From CAYWNK01 sp047639615 (GTDB lineage Bacteria; Planctomycetota; UBA1135; GCA-002686595): DNA of 9,785 nucleotides. This document shows, piece by piece, positions 1 through 9,432 of this stretch. The position numbers and the translations under genes are program-made. The notes beneath the pieces were generated by a model. That model was not told the DNA's origin, ran no database searches, and saw only the letters and a list, made by a program, of their open reading frames with translations. The DNA lies in NCBI GenBank assembly GCA_047639615.1, contig JBLIOL010000218.1, positions 1 to 9,785 of the forward strand. Direction: 5' to 3'. The first letter of the stretch is position 1. The number at the start of each line of letters is the position of its first letter.

Positions 1-3202
<3,202 letters not shown>

Positions 3203-3206
<4 letters not shown>

Positions 3207-4156
3207 CGAGAGGAGAGCGCCGGTATGTGCGGCAGGCGGCCGGTGGCCACCAAAGTCATGAAGTGCGGGGGCGTGCTGTCGCGCGCCGCCCGTTGAACAA
3301 AAACGGATTCAAATCCGGCGTCCACCATCAGCTCTTCGAGGGAGTCCTCGGTGAAGCCCAGATGAACGTGTTGTAGTTTCTTGCGCACCCAGTCTTCGGA
3401 GTGCGCCAAGAGATCGATCACGAGTAGCGAGCCCGTCGGCTTGAGGATGCGCCGAGCCTCTTCGAGGGCGCGCGTGGGGGAGGCGGCGTGGTGTAACGCT
3501 TGGCTGAGCACGACCACGTCGTAGGCGTCGTCCTCCAGGGGCAGATCCTCGATCTCGCCCTCCACCAATTCGATGTTCGACAATCCCTCGCGCTTGGCAC
3601 GCAGCTCCAACTGACGCAGCATCTCGCCCGAGTGATCCACGGCCGTGACCGAATCGGCCACCTGGGCCAACATCAAGGTCAGTAGCCCGTCGCCGATACC
3701 CAGGTCCGCATAGCGCCCGGCCGGCGCCAGCTGCAGCACCGCGCGACAGAGTCCTTCCCAGGTTCGCCCGGGCAAGTCCTCCTCGCCGAAGCTCGAGGCG
3801 ATGCGGTTGAAGTAGCTCTTGCTCTCCTCGGTCCGCCGGCGCACCAGCGCCTCGTACCCAGCTAGGTCCAAGGCAAACTCCGGCGCCTCGCGACTATCCG
3901 CCAACACCTGCTCGAACAGTTGCACCGACGGTCCGGCCTTCAGGGAGTAGAAGCTGCGCCGCCCCGCCCGCCGGTCCATCACCAGGCCGACCTCCTTGAG
4001 CAGGTTCAGCTGGGTCGAGATCCGGCTCTGACCCATGTTCAGGACCTCCATCAACTCCGAAACCGACAGCTCCCCCTGCTGCAGCAGGTTCAGCAGGCGC
4101 AGCCGGGTCTCATCACCCATAGCCTTAAGCAGTCGAGTCGTTTCGATTAGAGCCAT
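3203..4156 (-). CDS. SahR-like regulator: ArsR wHTH fused to SAM-methyltransferase-like sensor domain
   Basis: This 317-aa protein is probably a cytoplasmic transcription factor. Residues 1-75 form an ArsR-type winged helix-turn-helix, with recognition-helix region GQSRISTQLNLLKEVGLV (42-59) and wing near RRAGRRSFYSL. The helix where ArsR/SmtB metal sensors carry a CxC motif has none here (LSVSELMEVL), so it is not a metal sensor. Residues about 115-300 are a class I methyltransferase fold: motif I DLGIGDG (151-157), acidic D174 after strand 2, EGEIEDLP (199-206) and the VVLSQALHH strand 4 segment. ArsR plus methylase-like sensor is the architecture of SahR, which in Desulfovibrio represses SAM-cycle genes and releases DNA when SAH binds. 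Being directly upstream of metH with a 4-bp overlap supports that role. SAH sensing here is inference; it could instead be an active methyltransferase with an HTH. The start ATG fits the family N-terminus; an inverted repeat lies just upstream. Confidence 0.88.
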
Positions 4157-4159
4157 CGT

Positions 4160-4186
4160 CGCATCCAGATTACTTGATCGGATGCG
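4160..4186 (-). promoter_or_regulatory. Inverted repeat just upstream of the SahR-like gene (possible operator or RBS hairpin)
   Basis: Seven-base perfect arms CGCATCC (4160-4166) and GGATGCG (4180-4186) flank a 13-base spacer. The proximal arm ends three bases before the ATG at 4156. On the minus strand that arm holds GGA at a spacing suited to a weak ribosome binding site. It could be an autoregulatory operator for the ArsR-type protein or an RNA hairpin masking the start. A repeat of this size can occur by chance, with about an 8% chance within this 69-bp gap over a range of spacers, so the call rests on position. Confidence 0.3.
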
Positions 4187-4225
4187 CTGTGGAGCTCACT
4201 CAACCGGATTACCCCGGCTTTGAGA

Positions 4226-4819
4226 CTACTCCGAAGCGAATTCGCTCAGGAGCCAGGTGCGGGCGGCGGCCCAGATGCGTTCGACCTGCCTGAGGGACAG
4301 GTCCAGGGCCTCGGCGATCTCGCTCAGCCCTAGGCCGCCGAAGCAGCGCATTTCGACCAGGGCGGCCATGCGCTTGTCGACCTTGACCAGGCGCGTGAGA
4401 GACTCGTCCAGGGAGAGTAGGAAGCTGGCATCGGTGCTCACGATGCCAGCTTCTTCGGAGAGCGAGATGCGCTGGCCGGGGGGCAGGCGCTTCTGGGTGC
4501 CGCGCTTGCGGGCATGGTCCACGAGGATGTTGCGCATGACCGTGGCTGCCTGGCGCATGAAGAGCAGCTTGGTTTCTTGTAGCTCGTCGTCCCTAGGGCT
4601 GCCGCTCTGCTGAGAGCTGCTGCTGCCCGCTAGCTTGATCCAGGCCTCGTGTACTAGGGCCGTGGGCTGCAGGGTGTGGTCGGAACGCTGACCAGCCAAT
4701 TGACGTTTGGCGATGACCTTGAGTTCGTCATAGATCAGCGGCATGAGCTCGGCTTGCTTGCGCTCGTCGCCGGCTTGGATCTCGCCGAGCAGCTGCTTTA
4801 CATCCCTCGGGTTGGTCAT
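4226..4819 (-). CDS. ECF-like RNA polymerase sigma factor, sigma-70 X6 type
   Basis: This predicted 197-aa sigma factor should direct RNA polymerase to a small set of promoters. Region 2 spans about residues 20-105 and has the family hallmarks YDELKVIAKRQL (30-41), HTLQPTALVHEAWIKL (48-63), and MRNILVDHARKRG (95-107). Region 4 spans about 140-192, with VEMRCFGGLGLSEIAEAL and the DNA-contacting helix LSLRQVERIWAAARTWL. This pattern is the 'X6' ECF-like subfamily abundant in planctomycetes, often beside a Ser/Thr kinase gene; none is in this window. A Ser/Gln-rich linker (65-75) lies between the halves of region 2. I chose ATG at 4819 because MTNPRDVKQLL matches the usual N-terminus. The in-frame ATG at 4906 would add 29 residues without family resemblance. 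No Shine-Dalgarno is visible. It is followed 69 bp later, same strand, by the SahR-like gene, so co-transcription is possible. Target promoters are unknown. Confidence 0.87.
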   Translation of the reverse strand: MTNPRDVKQLLGEIQAGDERKQAELMPLIYDELKVIAKRQLAGQRSDHTLQPTALVHEAWIKLAGSSSSQQSGSPRDDELQETKLLFMRQAATVMRNILVDHARKRGTQKRLPPGQRISLSEEAGIVSTDASFLLSLDESLTRLVKVDKRMAALVEMRCFGGLGLSEIAEALDLSLRQVERIWAAARTWLLSEFASE

Positions 4820-5120
4820 GGCGAGATCGCGGAGAGCAGCGAGTGTGGGGGCAGGCGAGCAGGGTGAAGAAACCACCCTTGCGATTGCCAATGCAGCATA
4901 CGCCAACTACCCGAATTGCGCGGGGTGGTGAGCGGTTCTGCTCGGTCTTGGTTTCTGGCCTGCCTCAGTACGCGAATAGGCCGGGCAAGGACACATCCTG
5001 GACTCGCACTTTACGCACCAATTCGCCCATTTAGGTCCAAAGAAGGCATCCTGTACGGAGGGTCGCTCTAGAGATTCCCGCACTCAGCGCCCCCCCCCTG
5101 GCTTGACCATACGATTCAAC
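4820..5120. other. Divergent intergenic region between sigma and CHRD genes
   Basis: This 301-bp stretch must hold the promoters for both the leftward sigma gene and the rightward CHRD gene. I see no convincing -35/-10 pair for a housekeeping sigma factor. A small hairpin (AGGGTG 4861-4866 with CACCCT 4874-4879) lies about 42-60 bp before the sigma start. A run of nine C residues (5090-5098) ends 22 bp before the CHRD start. No coding sequence or known riboswitch was recognised here. Confidence 0.6.
5090..5098 (+). repeat. Poly-C tract (C9) in the CHRD leader
   Basis: Nine consecutive C residues sit 22-30 bases upstream of the CHRD gene's ATG, in its promoter or 5' leader. Homopolymers of this length can vary by slippage. 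Whether this one does cannot be seen from one sequence. Confidence 0.8.
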
Positions 5121-6299
5121 ATGAAGACCAACACCCTCACCACCCTGCTCTCCAGCGTGGCCGCCTTCGGCACTCTCTCCGTGGCTTCCGCTGACGTGCA
5201 CGTCATGACGGCCGACATCTCAGGCATGGCGACCGGCGGATCAGGAACCGGCTCGGGGACGATCACAGTGGACGACGCCACGGGCTACGTTCACGTCACC
5301 GGCTCGTTCACCGGCATGAGCGGCAATATCACGAATGTCCACCTGCATGACCCGGGTGTACTGATCGCGCTCAATTTCACGGGCGGCACGAGTGGCACCT
5401 TCGAGGGCAGCGGCAACCTCTTGCCCGTGGACATCGGCAACATCCTCAGTGGTGGCACCTACATCAATGTCCACAGCACCACCTTCGGTAGCGGTGAGAT
5501 CGAGGGCGACGTGCTCTTCGATTTGGTCGTCGTTCAGATTCCGCTCGACAGCGCACAAGCCGGCAACGGTAGTCCGGGTGCGGGCACGGGCACGGTGACC
5601 ATCGATCGCAACACGGGCCAGGTCGACATCACCGGTAGCTACGCGGGAACGCTGGCTGATGTGGCGGTTGGGCACCTGCATGGGCCTGCCTACTACGGCG
5701 CCTCCGGCCCCTCGATGATGGGCCTTACACCTACGGGGGGCACCACTGGCACCTACTCGGGAAGCTCCGTACTCACACCTGTTCAGATCGGCCATCTGCT
5801 CGCTGGATTCACTTACATCAACCTGCACACCTCGAGCTTCCCCGGCGGCGAGATCCGTGGCCAGGTAGAAGCGGATCAAATCGGCACCGAATACTGCGCG
5901 GCCGAAGCTAGCTCCGCCGGTACGCCAGCCAACTTGGCCGCGGTCGGGAGCATCGTGGCTTCCGACAACGACCTCGTGGTGCAAGCGAGCGGCCTGCCCA
6001 CGGGTCAGTTCGGTTACCTGCTCTGCAGCCAGGCCTCGTCCCAGGTCTTCCCTGTGGCTAACAGCTCCGGCCGCCTGTGCCTCGTGGGCAGCACCATCGG
6101 TCGCTTCACCGGCCAGATCGGTAACTCCGGCATGACCGGCGCCATCAACACGACGGTCGATCTCGGCGCGCTGCCCCTGAGCCCGACCGTGGGAGCCCAA
6201 GCTGGCGACACCTGGAACTTCCAGCTCTGGTTCCGCGACTTCTCTGGTGGTATGCCCACCTCGAACTTCACCGGGGCCGTCTCGCTCTCGTTCCGCTAG
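5121..6299 (+). CDS. Secreted protein with two CHRD domains and a planctomycete-type C-terminal module
   Basis: This 392-aa protein begins with a Sec signal peptide: MK start, hydrophobic core LLSSVAAFGTLSV, probable cleavage after A24 (ASA|DVH). Two CHRD domains (Pfam chordin family) follow at about 25-133 and 136-249. They show paired features: HLH at 74-76 and 185-187, YINVHS/YINLHT at 114 and 232, and GSGEIEGDV/PGGEIRGQV at their ends. The third part (about 253-392) begins GTEYCAAEASSAG, contains GRFTGQIG and TWNFQLWFRD, and ends in a beta strand, VSLSFR. It resembles a C-terminal module I recognise from many planctomycete secreted proteins; its function is unknown to me. Cysteines are C259, C302 and C320. 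The mature protein is Gly/Ser/Thr rich and probably all beta. CHRD proteins have no settled biochemical role in bacteria. ATG 5121 was preferred over in-frame TTG 5103 because it starts the signal peptide. No Shine-Dalgarno is seen. A terminator follows. Confidence 0.88.
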   Translation: MKTNTLTTLLSSVAAFGTLSVASADVHVMTADISGMATGGSGTGSGTITVDDATGYVHVTGSFTGMSGNITNVHLHDPGVLIALNFTGGTSGTFEGSGNLLPVDIGNILSGGTYINVHSTTFGSGEIEGDVLFDLVVVQIPLDSAQAGNGSPGAGTGTVTIDRNTGQVDITGSYAGTLADVAVGHLHGPAYYGASGPSMMGLTPTGGTTGTYSGSSVLTPVQIGHLLAGFTYINLHTSSFPGGEIRGQVEADQIGTEYCAAEASSAGTPANLAAVGSIVASDNDLVVQASGLPTGQFGYLLCSQASSQVFPVANSSGRLCLVGSTIGRFTGQIGNSGMTGAINTTVDLGALPLSPTVGAQAGDTWNFQLWFRDFSGGMPTSNFTGAVSLSFR

Positions 6300-6321
6300 G
6301 AAACGAGCAGGAGACGATTCG

Positions 6322-6368
6322 AAGCACGCCGCCTGGGACTTGATCCTGGGCGGCGTGCTTGTTTGCTA
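6322..6368 (+). terminator. Strong intrinsic terminator after the CHRD gene
   Basis: Perfect 12-base arms, AAGCACGCCGCC (6322-6333) and GGCGGCGTGCTT (6349-6360), are extended inward by five more pairs, two of them G-U wobbles. This gives a stem of about 17 bp with a 5-base loop CTTGA. It is followed by GTTTGCTA, a short imperfect T-rich tail. It begins 22 bp after the CHRD stop codon, as expected for a terminator of that gene. Confidence 0.85.
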
Positions 6369-6394
6369 GGTGGGCGAATTCCTCGCCTGCGCGT

Positions 6395-6622
6395 ATGCTG
6401 CGGCTCATGGTTGTTGCTCCTCGTTGGCCGCACGTGGCCTTAGGCGTTTACTTGTTGGTCGCGCTATTGGCCTTGGCCTGGCCCGGTCCTGACTTGATCG
6501 CGGGGCGGATTCGGCCTTTCGTTCTGGGCTTGCCCTTTGCCATGGCCTGGAACACAGGCTGGGTGGTGTTGACCTTCCTGACCCTCGCGCTCTACCACAG
6601 CAAGGTTGGGGCGCAGGACTAA
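6395..6622 (+). CDS. Small DUF3311-like membrane protein, probable symporter partner
   Basis: This 75-aa protein has two predicted membrane helices: about residues 12-30 (PHVALGVYLLVALLALAW) and 45-67 (GLPFAMAWNTGWVVLTFLT). The RPFVLGLPFAMAWN segment between and into the second helix is typical of the short DUF3311-type proteins encoded immediately upstream of SSS-family symporters, including MctP-type monocarboxylate permeases. The role is probably as an accessory subunit or assembly partner of the permease in the cytoplasmic membrane; this is inferred from the pairing. The stop codon TAA overlaps the next ATG by one base (TAATG). The start is uncertain: ATG 6395 or ATG 6407, with no Shine-Dalgarno before either. 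An in-frame TTG at 6359 lies inside the terminator stem and is unlikely. Confidence 0.75.
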   Translation: MLRLMVVAPRWPHVALGVYLLVALLALAWPGPDLIAGRIRPFVLGLPFAMAWNTGWVVLTFLTLALYHSKVGAQD

Positions 6623-8112
6623 TGGACGACCAGTGGATTATCGTCGGGGTAGCCGGCGCGTACTTGGTGGCTTGTCTGGTGATCGGCTTGCGCGCGGGCA
6701 AGGGCTCGAGCGCTAGCGCCGCCGGCTACGTGGCAGGCGACCGGGGCATGGGCACCCTGGTCATGTACTTCATCACGGGCGCTTCGATCTTCAGCGCCTT
6801 CGCCTTCCTGGGCGCGCCGGGCAAGGCCTACTCCCAGGGCGTGGCCGTGCTTTGGATTCTGGCCTACGGAACGCTGGGCTTCATTCCGTTCTACTGGCTC
6901 GGACCGCGCGCGGCGCGCCTCGGGCGCAGGTACGGCTTCGTGACCCAGGCGGAGATGGTCGCGCGGCGCTTCGACAGCCGTGCCTTGGCCTTGCTCATGG
7001 CGCTGGTCAGCGTGCTCGCTTTCTTGCCGTACTTAGCGGTGCAAATGAAGGGGGCGGGCATCGTGCTCGAAGTGGTGACTGGGGGCGTCGTGTCCACGGA
7101 GTTGGGCGCGCTCTTGGTCTACGGGGTTGTGTTCCTGTACGTGGCCAAGAGCGGCGTGCTAGGTGTGGGTTGGACCAACACCTTCCAGGGCATCTTCATG
7201 CTGGTGCTAGCTTGGGTGCTCGGCATCACCGTGCCAACCATGCTCTATGGAGGCATCGGGCCCATGTTCGAGCGCTTGGCCGCGGAGAAGCCGGAGTACC
7301 TCATGCCGCCAGGCCTGACGGGTTCCGGCGAGGCATGGAACTGGAGCGAGTACGGCAGCACCGTGCTGGTGCTAGCCGTCGGCTTCAGCTTCTGGCCGCA
7401 CCTCTTCATGAAGGCCTTCACGGCTAAGAGTTCGCGCGTCCTGCAGCGTACGGTGGTGCTCTATCCGACCTTCCAACTCTTCCTGGTGCCGTTGCTGCTG
7501 ATCGGCTTCGCGGGGATTCTGTACAGCAACCCGCCCGCAGAGGCGGACCAGATCCTGCCGCATCTGCTGCTGAACCTGGAGCTGCACCCGTTGATCGTGG
7601 GCCTGTTCTGCGCCGGCGCCTTGGCCGCCTCCATGTCCTCCGGTGACGCTATCTTGCACGCATCCGCTTCGATTCTGGTGCGCGACGGTTGGATCTCGGG
7701 CTGCCAGCAGGAGCTCGACCCCGAGGCTGAGCGTCGCGCGGTGCGCATCATGCTCCTGCCGATCCTGGCCGGCGCCTACTGGATGGCGGTAGGCGGTGGG
7801 CAGAGCTTGGTGGACCGCCTGGTCTTGGCCTACGGCCCCGTCGGGCAGTTGGCGCCTGTGGTCGTGGCCGCGCTCTGCTGGCGTGGTGCCACGCGAGCGG
7901 GCGTGCTCTCCGGCCTACTCGGAGGAACCGTCGTGACGATTCTCTTCTCAGTACAGCCGGACTGGAAGCCCTACCCCGTGCACGCTGGCCTCTACGGCTT
8001 GCTGTTCAACGTGGCCCTGCTCATCCTCGTCTCGCGTCTCACACGGCCGGCCGACGGCCCCTCGGAAGAAACTCTCGAGTTCCTGCGGGTCGGCAGCGGC
8101 AAGCCTAGCTAA
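6622..8112 (+). CDS. Sodium:solute symporter (SSS family), monocarboxylate-permease-like
   Basis: This 496-aa polytopic inner-membrane protein of the SSS family (PF00474) should import a small solute with sodium. I count about 12-13 hydrophobic helices, the usual SSS core. The segment ITGASIFSAFAFLGAPGKAYSQG (residues 51-73) corresponds to the unwound first core helix. AASMSSGDAILHASASILVRD (335-355) corresponds to the helix carrying the paired serines (S339/S340) of the Na2 sodium site. PHLFMKAFTAKSSRVLQRTVVLYPTFQL (259-286) is close to the MctP branch of the family. With the small DUF3311-like gene upstream, a monocarboxylate such as lactate or pyruvate is a reasonable guess. Proline or another organic acid cannot be excluded. 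The ATG overlaps the upstream stop (TAATG), suggesting coupled translation. The stop codon overlaps that of the converging AI-2E gene. The C-terminal tail (about 475-496) is short and polar. Confidence 0.9.
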   Translation: MDDQWIIVGVAGAYLVACLVIGLRAGKGSSASAAGYVAGDRGMGTLVMYFITGASIFSAFAFLGAPGKAYSQGVAVLWILAYGTLGFIPFYWLGPRAARLGRRYGFVTQAEMVARRFDSRALALLMALVSVLAFLPYLAVQMKGAGIVLEVVTGGVVSTELGALLVYGVVFLYVAKSGVLGVGWTNTFQGIFMLVLAWVLGITVPTMLYGGIGPMFERLAAEKPEYLMPPGLTGSGEAWNWSEYGSTVLVLAVGFSFWPHLFMKAFTAKSSRVLQRTVVLYPTFQLFLVPLLLIGFAGILYSNPPAEADQILPHLLLNLELHPLIVGLFCAGALAASMSSGDAILHASASILVRDGWISGCQQELDPEAERRAVRIMLLPILAGAYWMAVGGGQSLVDRLVLAYGPVGQLAPVVVAALCWRGATRAGVLSGLLGGTVVTILFSVQPDWKPYPVHAGLYGLLFNVALLILVSRLTRPADGPSEETLEFLRVGSGKPS

Positions 8113-9398
8113 GCGGCGGCGTCCGCTTCTTCTTTGCGCTGTTGCTTGCGTTTCTTGCGGGACGACTTTTGCGGGCCACTGCCCATCATGATGGCGATCG
8201 GGAGCGTTGTCTCGGAGCTGGCTAGGGTGATCTGTAGGACGGCGGTGAGCGGCACGGCTAGGAAGCCGCCGACGATGCCCCAGAGGCCGGCCCAGATGAC
8301 CACGGAGAAGACCACCACCAGGGGCGAGAGGTTGAGCTCGCGGCCGAGGATGCGCGGTTCGATGAAGGAGCCCAGGGTCAGGTTCACCGAGACGTAGGTG
8401 ATGATGACGGCGAAGGGCTTGGCCAGGCCTGGCTCCAGGGCCAGGACGGTGATGGTGGGGAAAATGCCCGCGATGATGCTGCCGAAGGTCGGGATGTAGT
8501 TCAGCAGGAAGGTGATGAAGCCAAACAGCAGCGCGTAGGGAACGTCCAGGGCCTGCAGCACCACGTAGCAGAGCGAGCCGGTCAGGAAGGAGACCACAGT
8601 CTTGACGCCCAGGTAGCGCTGGATACCGCGCCCGATGGTGTCGAGGATCTCGGCTGCTTCCTCGCTGCGATCATCCGCGATGGCCAGGATCTTGCTCCGG
8701 AAGACAGCTTGCTCCGAGAAGATGAACACCATGTAGATGAGCACCAGCACCAGGGCTTTCACGAAGCTGTAGCCGGAGGCGGCCAGACCCTCGGCCAGGG
8801 GCGTCAACTCCAGGTCTTTGATGGCCTTGGAGAGGTAGGTGGTGACCGGGCCGGGGAGGTCGGATTCGAGGAGCCGGATCGAAATCTTGTGGGTGATGTT
8901 GCTCCAGTCACCGGCCACGTCTTGGGAAATCTCCAGATCTGTACGCTGGTCGACCTCACGCTGTTCCTCGCCTTCTTCTCCACCGTCCTCGAGGCCTTCT
9001 TCCTGGCTGCCCTCAAGCAGGGCGCCGGCGACCTCCTCATCCTGGTCAGCGGGCTTTTGGAGGCCCGGCTCTTGCTGAGGCCGGGGCTCGGCCTGCTGCT
9101 GAATGGGGGTGGGGGAGCTCTCGGCGTCGAGGCCCAGGAAGGCGCGCGCGTTGGTCTGGAAGAGTAGGCCCATCTCGATCAGGCCGAAGAACAACAGGCC
9201 GGTGATCGCCATGACCGTGAAGGCCGGCGGGATACGCAGCTTGGCCAGGGCCCGGACCAGGGGCTGAAGCATGCTGGCCAGCAGGGTGGCGATCACGATC
9301 GGCTGCAAGATCGCCGCTCCCACTTGGAGAACCCAACCGACCAGCACCGCGGCGATGACGCCCAGCAGCAGGACCATGGTGCGGTTGGAGACGTTCAT
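8109..9398 (-). CDS. AI-2E family membrane protein with acidic low-complexity insertion
   Basis: This 429-aa protein belongs to the AI-2E family (PF01594, formerly UPF0118), polytopic membrane proteins variously linked to autoinducer-2 export or sodium/proton antiport. Helices lie at about 10-45 and 60-82, then 207-228, and a C-terminal block of about 265-400. The signature is clear: FLLNYIPTFGSIIAGIFP (297-314) and EPRILGRELNLSPL (347-360), followed by IWAGLWGIVGGFLAVPLTA (368-386). Members are usually about 350 aa. The excess here comes from a Gln/Pro then Glu/Asp/Gly-rich insertion at about 91-160 and a Lys/Arg-rich tail (KSSRKKRKQQRKEE, 411-424). The substrate cannot be told from sequence. 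ATG 9398 gives the full first helix; in-frame ATG 9377 is an alternative, and no Shine-Dalgarno is seen before either. It lies 34 bp after a methyltransferase gene on the same strand, so they may be co-transcribed. Confidence 0.9.
   Translation of the reverse strand: MNVSNRTMVLLLGVIAAVLVGWVLQVGAAILQPIVIATLLASMLQPLVRALAKLRIPPAFTVMAITGLLFFGLIEMGLLFQTNARAFLGLDAESSPTPIQQQAEPRPQQEPGLQKPADQDEEVAGALLEGSQEEGLEDGGEEGEEQREVDQRTDLEISQDVAGDWSNITHKISIRLLESDLPGPVTTYLSKAIKDLELTPLAEGLAASGYSFVKALVLVLIYMVFIFSEQAVFRSKILAIADDRSEEAAEILDTIGRGIQRYLGVKTVVSFLTGSLCYVVLQALDVPYALLFGFITFLLNYIPTFGSIIAGIFPTITVLALEPGLAKPFAVIITYVSVNLTLGSFIEPRILGRELNLSPLVVVFSVVIWAGLWGIVGGFLAVPLTAVLQITLASSETTLPIAIMMGSGPQKSSRKKRKQQRKEEADAAA
8919..9128 (-). 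other. Acidic Gln/Glu-rich insertion within the AI-2E protein
   Basis: These bases encode residues about 91-160. The first part is rich in Gln, Pro and Glu (QQQAEPRPQQEPG); the second in Glu, Asp and Gly (SQEEGLEDGGEEGEEQREVD). It is predicted to be disordered and strongly negative. It sits between the second helix block and the soluble segment that normally follows. Typical AI-2E proteins lack it, to my knowledge. Confidence 0.75.
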
Positions 9399-9432
9399 AG
9401 AGTGAGAGAGTAAGCCTTGATCGCGCGCTGCA

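Noticed and set aside
4202..4219. Possible terminator between the sigma gene and the SahR-like gene
   Set aside because: The stem is only about 6 bp with a wobble pair and is not followed by a T tract on the minus strand.
4235..4246. Perfect 12-bp palindrome AGCGAATTCGCT near the 3' end of the sigma gene
   Set aside because: About two or three such palindromes are expected by chance in a window of this size, and this one lies in codons of the sigma C-terminus. It would be worth revisiting only if repeated at other SAM-cycle genes.
4861..4879. Small hairpin AGGGTG/CACCCT upstream of the sigma gene
   Set aside because: Six base pairs with a 7-base loop is too weak to assign a function without conservation data.
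4820..4906. Upstream ATG (4906) for the sigma factor
   Set aside because: The extra 29 residues do not resemble the family, while the ATG at 4819 gives the usual N-terminus.
5241..6200. 319-aa minus-strand open frame opposite the CHRD gene
   Set aside because: It is antisense to a gene with a clear signal peptide and CHRD domains, and its translation has no domain or membrane pattern.
5020..6380. Shared 10-mer TGGGCGAATT (6371-6380, and inverted at 5020-5029)
   Set aside because: Many chance 10-mer repeats are expected in nearly 10 kb on two strands; the flanks do not match well enough to call a regulatory repeat.
6359..6394. TTG start at 6359 for the small membrane protein
   Set aside because: It would begin inside the terminator stem and add 12 residues without family resemblance; ATG 6395 or 6407 is preferred.
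6852..7427. 191-aa plus-strand frame inside the symporter gene
   Set aside because: It is an out-of-frame shadow of the symporter, Arg/Ala/Gly-rich with no helices.
8709..9167. 152-aa plus-strand frame opposite the AI-2E gene
   Set aside because: It is a shadow produced by the repetitive Glu/Gln codons of the acidic insertion on the other strand.
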